DNA of 7,414 nt, taken from Candidatus Sifarchaeum marinoarchaea (lineage in GTDB: Archaea; Asgardarchaeota; Sifarchaeia; Borrarchaeales; Borrarchaeaceae). Position numbers and translations under genes: made by a program. The stretch covers positions 1 through 7,414 of the forward strand of contig JAECRW010000073.1 in the NCBI GenBank assembly GCA_016294985.1. Direction: 5' to 3'. Each line of letters opens with the position of its first letter. Within the stretch, counting starts at the first letter, position 1. Below are positions 1-5,841 of this stretch, piece by piece. The notes under the pieces were generated by a model. It did no database searches and was not told the origin of the DNA. It saw nothing but the letters and a program-made list of their open reading frames with translations.

Positions 1-43
1 TATAGCCATACTTACGGCAAGGTTGATTGATGGATACTCCTAA
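1..43 (+). CDS. Possible C-terminal tail of an upstream gene (partial)
   Basis: Reading from base 2, the frame is open from the window edge to a TAA at 41-43 and would encode a short tail, IAILTARLIDGYS. The other two plus frames stop earlier (TGA at 28-30, and TAG at 3-5). If real, this gene ends 9 bases before the next start, and its stop codon abuts the ribosome binding site of that gene, as in an archaeal operon. Thirteen codons are too few to recognise a family, so this is only a frame-based inference. Confidence 0.3.
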   Translation, partial: IAILTARLIDGYS

Positions 44-52
44 GGGTGTACA

Positions 53-565
53 ATGATGGTTGAAAAGCCCGAAAAAATTGGATTAATTTCTGATACGCAC
101 ATACCTATGACTACAAAAGTACTTCCAGAAAAAGTTCTTCAACTTTTCAAAGAGAACGAAGTTTCTTTAATCATTCACGCTGGTGATCTAGTTTCTTTAA
201 CCGTGATAGACGAATTAAATACAATTGCTCCAGTTCTTGCAGTGCATGGAAATATGGATTTTCTAGGACTAACAACTCAACTGCCTGAAATCAATGAAAC
301 TGAGATATTTGGTCATAAAATAGGTGTTATTCACGGAAGTGGTGGTCCTCAGGGATTTCTAGCAAGAGTTGAAAATATGATAAAGGAAAAAGATTACGAA
401 ATAGTTGTTTGCGGTCACTTACATAATGCTTTTGTGGAAAAAGAGTTTGGCAGGCTTTTTGTAAATCCTGGTTCTCCAACTGATAAGCGCTGGGCAGAAA
501 GAAATACTATTGGAATCCTTGAAATAACATCCCAAGACGTGTCTCCAAAGATCATCGAGATTTAA
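53..565 (+). CDS. YfcE/MJ0936-type metallophosphoesterase (phosphodiesterase)
   Basis: A 170-residue calcineurin-like phosphoesterase of the small YfcE/MJ0936 group, which are cytoplasmic, metal-dependent phosphodiesterases; the natural substrate of most members is unknown. The dinuclear metal ligands are all visible: D14 and H16 in SDTH, D45 in HAGD, N67 in HGNMD, H94 in VIHGSGG, and H122/H124 in CGHLH, followed by the typical NPGSPTDKR segment near residues 138-146. The length is normal for the family (about 160-180). Two adjacent ATG codons (53 and 56) are possible starts. The GGGTG at 44-48 lies 4 bases before the first and 7 before the second, so 56 may be the true start. There is no signal peptide or membrane segment. 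It lies 44 bases before the lipoate ligase gene on the same strand and may share its transcript. Family assignment is secure; physiological role is not. Confidence 0.93.
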   Translation: MMVEKPEKIGLISDTHIPMTTKVLPEKVLQLFKENEVSLIIHAGDLVSLTVIDELNTIAPVLAVHGNMDFLGLTTQLPEINETEIFGHKIGVIHGSGGPQGFLARVENMIKEKDYEIVVCGHLHNAFVEKEFGRLFVNPGSPTDKRWAERNTIGILEITSQDVSPKIIEI

Positions 566-609
566 CCTTTCTTACAAGCAACTAATTCACGAAATTGGTG
601 CGTTTTTTA

Positions 610-1629
610 ATGGCAAAATGGAGATTAATTTATTTAGATCGGGTGGATCCGCTGTGGACTCAAACGGTATGGCATGCTACTGCATTATATACTTCACAAA
701 ACCTCGATTCTACTATGAACACCCTTCTAATTGAATTTACCGATAGAAAACTTGTGAGTTGTGGGCAAAGCCAAAATATGTATACAGAAGTTAATATCGA
801 CTATTGTAAGGAGAATGATATCCTCTTTACAAGAAGAATGACCGGAGGTGGGACTGTCATGCTCGATGAAGGACAGGTTTTCTACCATGTCATCTTTAAA
901 GGCTATCATTTTCCCTTGAAAAATAAAATTCTTTACGATAAAGCACTTAAAGGACCGCTGCAGTATTTAAGATCACTTGGACTTGATGCTCATCAAGATA
1001 TGAATGATATTTTCATTGAGGATCGCAAGATCTCTGGGAATGGTGCGGGCTCCATTGAATCTACAGGCGTTGTTTGTGGCAATATTATTGCAGATTTTGA
1101 TTATATGTCCTGTGTTGAAACACTTCAAATGCCAAGCAACAATTTTAAAGATCTTTTTACACCTCTTCTCAATAGATATCTTACCACGTTAAAGCTAGAA
1201 CTAAATCATAAAGAAATGAATAGAGAAGATATGGCTAAAGATCTAATTAGAGCCTTTGAAAAAGCGCTAAAAATTGAATTTAAGCATGACGAATTAACAG
1301 ACTGGGAAATAAATAAACTCAATGAATTAAATGAGCAGTATCTAACTGATGAATGGATTTTCATGCCAGAGTATTTCAAAGACCGTAAAAAGGACAGAGA
1401 ATTCATTAAGGTAGCACGTGGTATCGGTATTGTCCATTTTACAGAAGGATTCGAGGCAGATGTCATTATAAGAGGCAAGCAAATATCGCAAATTGATCTC
1501 TTTGATAGTGGATATGCTTTTTTGAATGATTTGTCTGGAAAAGACATTTTTGAGATCAAACCATTTCAAGATACGATCTTAGAAAATTTCAGAAAAAAAT
1601 TAGTGAAATACTATTATCATACGCAATAA
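610..1629 (+). CDS. lplA: Lipoate-protein ligase A, two-domain form
   Basis: A cytoplasmic enzyme expected to activate lipoate with ATP and transfer it to a lysine on a lipoyl-domain protein. The catalytic half has the BPL_LplA_LipB fold signature: RRMTGGGTVMLDEG at about residues 75-88 (the lipoate/ATP loop), then ND at 132-133 and the DRKISGNG motif carrying the catalytic lysine near 140, then a CGNIIADFDY strand. From about residue 245, DEWIFMPEYF leads into a C-terminal accessory domain (IVHFTEGFEADVIIRG, then SQIDLFDSGY) like that of bacterial LplA, which is needed for the adenylation step. Length (339 residues) matches E. coli LplA (338). I chose ATG 610 because a GGTG at 597-600 sits 9 bases upstream; in-frame TTG 595 and GTG 598 would add only five residues. 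Its likely acceptor, a GcvH-like protein, is encoded at 5842-6276. An octanoyltransferase activity is less likely given the C-terminal domain. Confidence 0.88.
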   Translation: MAKWRLIYLDRVDPLWTQTVWHATALYTSQNLDSTMNTLLIEFTDRKLVSCGQSQNMYTEVNIDYCKENDILFTRRMTGGGTVMLDEGQVFYHVIFKGYHFPLKNKILYDKALKGPLQYLRSLGLDAHQDMNDIFIEDRKISGNGAGSIESTGVVCGNIIADFDYMSCVETLQMPSNNFKDLFTPLLNRYLTTLKLELNHKEMNREDMAKDLIRAFEKALKIEFKHDELTDWEINKLNELNEQYLTDEWIFMPEYFKDRKKDREFIKVARGIGIVHFTEGFEADVIIRGKQISQIDLFDSGYAFLNDLSGKDIFEIKPFQDTILENFRKKLVKYYYHTQ

Positions 1630-1663
1630 CAGCTTATTAAGGTCACTGTCCCATGGATGATGT

Positions 1664-2380
1664 TTAATGAAAAATGGCATAGATACGTTCTGCTTTCTTT
1701 TTTCCAATCCCTGGCACTTGTTGAAGTCGCTTGATGGACGCTGTTGCTATTCCACGTATCGTGCGGAAGTGTTCAAGAAGCACTTTTGCCAGTGAATCGC
1801 CGATAAGTGGGATTGAGGCGAGAACATAGGATTTCTGATTCTTTTCGGGTAAAGTCGAGCGTTTTGGCTTCCTATACCATCGACCTTGAGGCAATTTATC
1901 ATTTTTTCCCTGTTTTTCCCTGTTGATGGTGATCTTCAAAAATGATTTAAGTGCATCTGCATCGTCTTCGATGAACACGATCGGTGTGTTGTATACAAAA
2001 AGAATTTCCTGTTGTGCACCAACAATTTGTCCCCAAAAGGATGAAAGATCGCCATTTGAGTTTATCTCTGGCAAACTAGAGAGATATTCGCTACATGTTC
2101 CATGTATTAAAAGCATCTGTCTTTTTATAGGATAATCGAGGATTTTTTCTGTTTTCATCAGGTTTAATAACTGCTGCCAGAGTCTATTTGATCTTATCGA
2201 GCTGATAAAATCATTAACTCTCTTTCGCTCAATAACAACCGCCATCTCATTTGAATTAATTATGAGAAAATCACCTAAAGGCAATTGTTGTACTTTAAAT
2301 ATAGCACCTGTTTCGTGAGCAATTTCTTGTGCAAGTTCAATAACATTATTAGATTCTCGATTGTCAACGAAAAACTTCAT
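1664..2380 (-). CDS. Archaeal XPF/Hef-type ERCC4 structure-specific endonuclease (short form)
   Basis: A 238-residue nuclease expected to cut branched DNA (3' flaps, fork and nicked-junction structures) as a dimer in repair and fork processing. The ERCC4 nuclease domain fills residues 1-150: VDNRES (D6, R8, E9), LGDF (G36-D37) and the hallmark ERKRVNDF (E51-R52-K53, D57), all active-site residues intact. A basic linker (160-180) leads to tandem helix-hairpin-helix motifs, SIPLIGDSLAKVLLEHF (189-205) and LQQVPGIGKKKAERI (219-233), very like the Hef C-terminus. The SF2 helicase of euryarchaeal Hef is absent, giving the short architecture known from crenarchaeal XPF. The protein ends right after the second HhH (AIFH), so the C-terminal PCNA-interaction peptide of crenarchaeal XPF is not evident. 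The start ATG at 2380 follows a GGGG-rich segment. It is convergent with lplA (34 bases apart) and divergent from the zinc-ribbon pair. Confidence 0.92.
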   Translation of the reverse strand: MKFFVDNRESNNVIELAQEIAHETGAIFKVQQLPLGDFLIINSNEMAVVIERKRVNDFISSIRSNRLWQQLLNLMKTEKILDYPIKRQMLLIHGTCSEYLSSLPEINSNGDLSSFWGQIVGAQQEILFVYNTPIVFIEDDADALKSFLKITINREKQGKNDKLPQGRWYRKPKRSTLPEKNQKSYVLASIPLIGDSLAKVLLEHFRTIRGIATASIKRLQQVPGIGKKKAERIYAIFH

Positions 2381-2635
2381 TGGAGACCCCTTTTAATTGT
2401 TAATATTCACGACGCTTCAGTTTAAGATTATCATATACACGATAAAAAGTTTCCTTACTGAAATAACATAATCGAATCCAGTCACTAAAGGGTTAATAAC
2501 GGCAAATAACCTTGGAAATAATCACTTACCTAAAATAAAAAAAAATCCAAAAGTTTCATATTTCTGTTTATTCATCCATATAATGGTCATCAAAGATATG
2601 GAGAATATTACTATAAAGACTTCGGACGGTCGGAA
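2381..2635. promoter_or_regulatory. Divergent intergenic region between the XPF-like gene and the zinc-ribbon pair
   Basis: AT-rich, with no ORF I would support. For the rightward gene, ATATAAT at 2578-2584 is a TATA-like box that would put a start near 2606 and a leader of about 30 bases; CTATAAAG at 2611-2618 is an alternative that would give a nearly leaderless transcript. The first lies inside CCAT-ATA-ATGG (2576-2586), an inverted repeat. For the leftward gene, the complement of 2441-2450 (CTTTTTATCG) is a weak TATA candidate. An imperfect stem, GGTTA at 2491-2495 with TAACC at 2507-2511 and an 11-base loop, sits mid-region. All assignments are by eye. Confidence 0.35.
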
Positions 2636-3421
2636 ATGAGCAGAGTAGTTCGATTCTGTAGAAAATGTGGCAGTTCTATAGTCCCTGGTGCACAATTTTG
2701 TAATACATGCGGTACCCCTATAGATCCCCAAGACCCCTTTCATACGTCAACAGAGCCAGTTTCAATTTCAAAAACTACGGAACATGAGATCCATCCATCA
2801 GAAAGTATAACTCAAGAAGAGGACTCTATCGAGGAAGAAGAGATTCCTGCTGACGAATTAGAACGAATTGTTACGACGTATAATATTTGGAAATTGGATG
2901 CACAATTAAAACCACTAGATCTTAAATTAGAGGAATTAAGCGTTAAAAGGGAAGTTGGGGAATTAACCGAAGAAGAATATCTCTCAGAATCTGCAAATTT
3001 AGAGGATATGAAAAAAACCTTAGAAAAAGAGCTGAGCAAGAAAAAAGATGTTAAACCACTGCTTATGTACGCATTAATATCCGACGAACAAAATGCGTCT
3101 GACCGACTCAATAAATTAGAAAATATCTTTGAGGAAAATAAAATATCACAAACAACTTACTCAAAGCTCAAAAGAGAATATTCCGAAAAATTACAAGCAA
3201 TAAGGCATGAGCTTGCTTATGAACGACAAAAAATGAATAAATGGAAGAAAATATTAGAGAAAATGGAAAAAAATACAAAAACATTACTTGAAGAATTACT
3301 AGTGCGATACGAAATTGGAGAATTACCAGAAGATGAATACATTTCCAAAAAATCTGATTTAGAAGCAAAAAGAAAAGATTTGGAGAATTCTCTTACTCTA
3401 ATTAATTTTCTTTTAAAATAA
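2636..3421 (+). CDS. Zinc-ribbon protein with three coiled-coil repeats (first of tandem pair)
   Basis: I do not recognise a named family. Residues 8-25 form a zinc ribbon (CRKC, ten residues, CNTC). An acidic, probably disordered linker covers about 28-75. The rest is highly charged and helical, with three units about 60 residues apart, each centred on a short turn followed by a Tyr: VGELTEEEY (107-115), NKISQTTY (168-175) and IGELPEDEY (227-235). The first and third units are clearly alike, each with a Trp 23-25 residues before the Gly (W85 and W203). The turns resemble SHOCT-type motifs (short helix, Gly-x-Ile/Leu-x-x-x-Glu-Tyr/Phe, helix), and each unit could be an antiparallel helical hairpin. 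No signal peptide or membrane segment is seen. ATG 2636 follows a GGTCGGA-like purine stretch. The paralogue starts 14 bases after the stop, so the two are surely cotranscribed. A scaffold or adaptor role is only a guess. Confidence 0.85.
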   Translation: MSRVVRFCRKCGSSIVPGAQFCNTCGTPIDPQDPFHTSTEPVSISKTTEHEIHPSESITQEEDSIEEEEIPADELERIVTTYNIWKLDAQLKPLDLKLEELSVKREVGELTEEEYLSESANLEDMKKTLEKELSKKKDVKPLLMYALISDEQNASDRLNKLENIFEENKISQTTYSKLKREYSEKLQAIRHELAYERQKMNKWKKILEKMEKNTKTLLEELLVRYEIGELPEDEYISKKSDLEAKRKDLENSLTLINFLLK

Positions 3422-3435
3422 AAAGAGGAAAGTTT

Positions 3436-4215
3436 ATGTCAAAGGTCAAATATTGCACAAATTGTGGAAATAAAATCAATCCCGGAGAAAAGTTTTGCAG
3501 AAAATGTGGAACCCCCGTTTCACAGTTAACAGATATTCCCAAACCAACAATTCATACTGTAGAGCCACTAAAACCTCCTGAAAAAGAACCAATATTCTCC
3601 GATCGGGAAATAAAGGAGGTAAAAATTCCAGATGAACTATACACTCAATTTGGGTATCGTGGTGAACTTAAGTCAACCAAAGAGGGGATGGAAAAACTTT
3701 CAGTTGAAGTGGAAAGGATAATGGGGAAAATAAAAAGTGGCGAAGTAGATATGGCTGATTATACCGATGAAATAAAAGATCTAAAAGGGCAGTTTGCTGA
3801 ATTAAAAGAAAAGAAAAGCGGTTTAGAAAGCAAAATCAAGCCATTACCTCACGAAGCATTAGTTGACGAGGAAGGATTATGGAGAGAACGACTTCAAAAA
3901 TTGGACTCTGTTAAAAAAGAAAAAAATCTAAGTAAAGAAGTCTATCAAAAAATGAAATCTGAATATGAAGAAAAGTATGCAAATGCAAGTAAAAATCGAA
4001 GAGACGAAATAGCAAAAATGGAACTGTGGAAAAGAAAACTGGAAGAAGAAAAAACAAATATGAAAGAACAATTAGAGGTTTTAGAAACGAGATATGCTAC
4101 TGGCGAATTAAGCGAAGCCAATTATACCAAAGAATTGAAAAAGATAAAAGAAGGCTATGACAAAAAGAAGCTTGCACTGTCAGTATTATCTGAGGTTTTA
4201 ACTGAAATAAAATAA
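3436..4215 (+). CDS. Zinc-ribbon protein with three coiled-coil repeats (second of tandem pair)
   Basis: A 259-residue paralogue of the preceding gene with the same order of parts: a zinc ribbon at residues 7-24 (CTNC, ten residues, CRKC), a proline-rich linker (about 30-65), then a long charged helical region. Turn motifs recur at about 60-residue spacing: SGEVDMADY (101-109), EKNLSKEVY (162-170) and TGELSEANY (222-230). A conserved Trp (W198, in ELWKRKLEEEK) precedes the last unit as in the first protein. A GAGG at 3425-3428 lies 7 bases before the ATG, a clean ribosome binding site. Identity between the two proteins is concentrated in the ribbon and around the third turn (RY-x-x-GEL-x-E-x-x-Y), so the duplication looks old. 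They may form a heteromer, but nothing in the sequence proves that. No enzyme motif is present. Confidence 0.85.
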   Translation: MSKVKYCTNCGNKINPGEKFCRKCGTPVSQLTDIPKPTIHTVEPLKPPEKEPIFSDREIKEVKIPDELYTQFGYRGELKSTKEGMEKLSVEVERIMGKIKSGEVDMADYTDEIKDLKGQFAELKEKKSGLESKIKPLPHEALVDEEGLWRERLQKLDSVKKEKNLSKEVYQKMKSEYEEKYANASKNRRDEIAKMELWKRKLEEEKTNMKEQLEVLETRYATGELSEANYTKELKKIKEGYDKKKLALSVLSEVLTEIK

Positions 4216-4267
4216 TTAAAAAAACTCGCTTTGCTTGAATTCTGTTCACTCTTTTCTGGTCGAAAAA

Positions 4268-4367
4268 TTTTAATAAGAGCGTTGCGTTAAAGCAACGAAG
4301 CACTTACGTTAAGAACAGGGTATTAGAGCTAAATACACCTCTCATTTTTAAAAATTCTCAGGAGATC
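4268..4367 (+). promoter_or_regulatory. Putative promoter, operator-like stem-loop and RBS of the thioredoxin-reductase-like gene
   Basis: TTTTAATAA at 4268-4275 resembles an archaeal TATA box and predicts a start near 4296. CGTTGC (4280-4285) and GCAACG (4292-4297) form a perfect 6-bp inverted repeat with a 6-base spacer lying exactly between box and predicted start, where a repressor would block the polymerase. CTTA-CGT-TAAG (4303-4313) is a second, smaller repeat. The ribosome binding site AGGAGATC (4360-4367) is strong and fixes the start at 4372. Also in this 156-bp gap, a pyrimidine stretch near 4248-4257 could end the zinc-ribbon transcript. Confidence 0.4.
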
Positions 4368-4371
4368 AAAA

Positions 4372-5304
4372 ATGACTTCTGATAATCTATATGATGTTTT
4401 AATAATAGGTGCAGGTCCTGCGGGCTTAACTGCGGGTATATATACTGCAAGAGCCAATCTAAAAACATTGATTTTTGGCATACATTATGACTCTCAGTTG
4501 GCTAAGGCAGGAATCGTTGAAAATTACCCTGGATTTCCAGATGGCATTCAAGGTCTTGAGATATCAGAGCTTATTTATACACATGCAAAAAAATGGGGTT
4601 GTGAAGTTCTAACTTCTAATGCTAAAATGTTAGAAAAAAGAGAAGATGGTTTATTCAAAGTGATTACAACAGATGATAAATCATTCATGGCATACTCACT
4701 TATTTTAGCCACAGGAGCCCACTACAAAAAATTAAATGTACCTGGTGAAGAAAAACTCTATTTAAAAGGTGTTTCGTATTGTACAGTTTGCGATGGAGCC
4801 TTGTTTGGCGGGAGAAAAACTGTTGTAGCAGGATATGGCAATGGTGCAGCAAAGGGGGCCTTATATCTGGGCGGACTGGGTAGTTCTGTGACGATACTGT
4901 GTACTAAGGAAGATCTAAAATGTGAACCGACTTATTTGGATCGGCTTAAGGAATTGAAAAATATAGACATTCTTTATGGTGTAACTATAAAAGAGATTAC
5001 TGGAGAGGATCGCGTAACAGGTATTGTTTTTGTAGATAATGGGGGAAAAACAAATACACTTGCAATTTCAGCAGTCTTTATAGAAGGCGGTACCGCCCCA
5101 AACGCTGACCTTGCAAAAGATCTAGGGATTGAATTGACTAAGAACAAATTTATTAAAGTCAATCGCGTCACTCAGGCTACAAATATCGATGGTGTATTTG
5201 CAGCTGGAGATGTGACAGGTGGAAGACGACAAATCGCTACGGCTGTTGGAGAAGGATCCTCTGCTGCAATCAGCGCGGTTAACTTCGTACGTGCACACAA
5301 ATGA
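4372..5304 (+). CDS. trxB: Thioredoxin-reductase-like FAD disulfide oxidoreductase, atypical NADPH site
   Basis: A 310-residue low-molecular-weight thioredoxin reductase family flavoprotein, which moves electrons through FAD and an active-site disulfide to thioredoxin or a similar protein. The FAD-binding GAGPAG is at 13-18, VENYPGF at 49-55, ATGA at 113-116, the redox pair CTVC at 137-140 (usually CATC), and the C-terminal FAD motif AAGDVTGG-RRQIATAVGEG at 277-295. Length is normal. In the second Rossmann domain, GYGNGAA (154-160) keeps a Gly-rich loop, but the HRRxxxR motif that binds the 2'-phosphate of NADPH is replaced by CTKEDLK around 177-183. Family members with this loss include enzymes that do not use NADPH (Thermoplasma acidophilum reductase, ferredoxin- or deazaflavin-linked relatives), so the electron donor is open. 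No thioredoxin gene lies in the window. The gene appears to be transcribed alone. Confidence 0.93.
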   Translation: MTSDNLYDVLIIGAGPAGLTAGIYTARANLKTLIFGIHYDSQLAKAGIVENYPGFPDGIQGLEISELIYTHAKKWGCEVLTSNAKMLEKREDGLFKVITTDDKSFMAYSLILATGAHYKKLNVPGEEKLYLKGVSYCTVCDGALFGGRKTVVAGYGNGAAKGALYLGGLGSSVTILCTKEDLKCEPTYLDRLKELKNIDILYGVTIKEITGEDRVTGIVFVDNGGKTNTLAISAVFIEGGTAPNADLAKDLGIELTKNKFIKVNRVTQATNIDGVFAAGDVTGGRRQIATAVGEGSSAAISAVNFVRAHK

Positions 5305-5328
5305 ATTTGAAAAGATTAAATTGCAGGC

Positions 5329-5413
5329 ACGTTTTTTGATAAGTGTACAAAAAATCTGAGTTGCTAAAATCTGGAAAAGCTAAGGTTCACACCAAATATG
5401 AAAGAAGCTTTTC
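5329..5413 (+). terminator. Probable 3' end signals after the thioredoxin-reductase-like gene
   Basis: The run of six T at 5332-5337 lies 28 bases after the stop codon and fits the T-rich signal used by archaeal RNA polymerase. Further on, GAAAAGCT (5374-5381) and AGCTTTTC (5406-5413) make a perfect 8-bp inverted repeat with a 24-base loop, which could form a hairpin in transcripts from either strand of this convergent gap. The T-run is the better supported of the two. Confidence 0.4.
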
Positions 5414-5436
5414 GTTGTTAAAATCGTTATCATTGC

Positions 5437-5466
5437 CTATAAATACATACATCTTGACTTAGGAGG
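5437..5466 (+). promoter_or_regulatory. Strong TATA-like box pointing into the antisense strand of the RAM gene
   Basis: CTATAAATA at 5437-5445 is the best TATA-box match in the window, and it reads rightward, where no sense gene follows. A start would fall near 5466. AGGAGG at 5461-5466 looks like a ribosome binding site, but the nearest ATG (5483) is 16 bases away and opens only a 38-codon frame antisense to the RAM gene. An antisense or untranslated RNA is possible; chance occurrence in AT-rich DNA is a real alternative. Confidence 0.25.
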
Positions 5467-5703
5467 CTAACAGCTAGCACATATGCATGTCGCAGTGTCA
5501 AGGACTCCTCTAAATTTGCGGAGCGTGTTAAAGATGAAATCATCTAAATCTTCTGGGTTTTTAACAAGCACTTTCACAATCAGGTCGAACGCTCCATAGA
5601 TCAAATACGCTTCTTCTACAAATTCATTCTTTCTAATTTCATTGATTAAGTCCATTCCACCTTCCGGGCTAATTTTAGCGAGCACAAAGGCTGTCATGGT
5701 CAT
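5467..5703 (-). CDS. Stand-alone Lrp/AsnC effector-binding (RAM) domain protein
   Basis: A protein of about 78 residues that is only the ligand-binding ACT-like RAM domain of Lrp/AsnC regulators. It has the beta-alpha-beta-beta-alpha-beta layout: TAFVLAKISPEG, then MDLINEIRKNEFVEEAYLIY, then the family signature GAFDLIVKVLVKN, helix DLDDFIFNTLRK, and final strand GVLDTATC. There is no helix-turn-helix upstream, so it cannot bind DNA by itself. Known stand-alone RAM proteins form amino-acid-binding oligomers and may modulate full-length Lrp partners. I chose ATG 5703 because AGGATG lies 8 bases before it on this strand; GTG 5712 overlaps that site, and ATG 5697 is also possible. It ends in an unusual Cys-rich tail, CICASC. 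It lies 138 bases downstream of the gcvH-like gene on the same strand, with its own promoter-like sequence. Confidence 0.85.
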   Translation of the reverse strand: MTMTAFVLAKISPEGGMDLINEIRKNEFVEEAYLIYGAFDLIVKVLVKNPEDLDDFIFNTLRKFRGVLDTATCICASC

Positions 5704-5725
5704 GTTTAGCACATCCTGAAGTCGC

Positions 5726-5769
5726 CATATGAATTTATTTCATTTGTTAGGTGTATTTCTATTTAAATA
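5726..5769 (-). promoter_or_regulatory. Putative promoter and operator of the RAM gene
   Basis: Read on the minus strand, TTTAAATA-like sequence at 5762-5769 is a TATA candidate predicting a start near 5740. That start falls inside an inverted repeat at 5726-5746 with half-sites CA-T-ATGAA and TTCAT-T-TG around a 5-base centre (TTTAT); only one of eight positions per arm is unpaired. Such a dyad over the start site is a typical repressor layout and has the size of an Lrp-family or other winged-helix site. The assignment is by eye. Confidence 0.4.
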
Positions 5770-5841
5770 TTTTAATTCGCGCTTTTTTATAATTATCTTT
5801 AACGAAAAACCTCAATATAACTTCTGATTAGTTACCAGGAC

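Noticed and set aside
595..609. TTG 595 or GTG 598 as the start of lplA
   Set aside because: GGTG at 597-600 is well placed for ATG 610 but would lie within the coding region if the earlier starts were used.
1206..1559. 117-codon open frame on the minus strand
   Set aside because: It lies wholly inside lplA, is Ser/Leu-rich as expected for the complement of an AT-rich, charged coding sequence, and has no recognisable motif.
2488..2513. Imperfect stem GGTTA/TAACC as an operator or terminator
   Set aside because: Only five perfect pairs in AT-rich DNA, and too far from either candidate promoter to assign a role.
2522..2743. 73-codon minus-strand frame running from the first zinc-ribbon gene into the intergenic region
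   Set aside because: Overlaps the conserved zinc-ribbon codons and has no family resemblance.
2812..3111. 99-codon open frame on the minus strand
   Set aside because: Antisense to the first zinc-ribbon gene; its Ser-rich translation is the mirror of Glu/Lys-rich coiled-coil codons.
5483..5599. Small plus-strand ORF after AGGAGG at 5461-5466
   Set aside because: The spacing of 16 bases is too long for that ribosome binding site, and the frame is antisense to a well-supported RAM gene.
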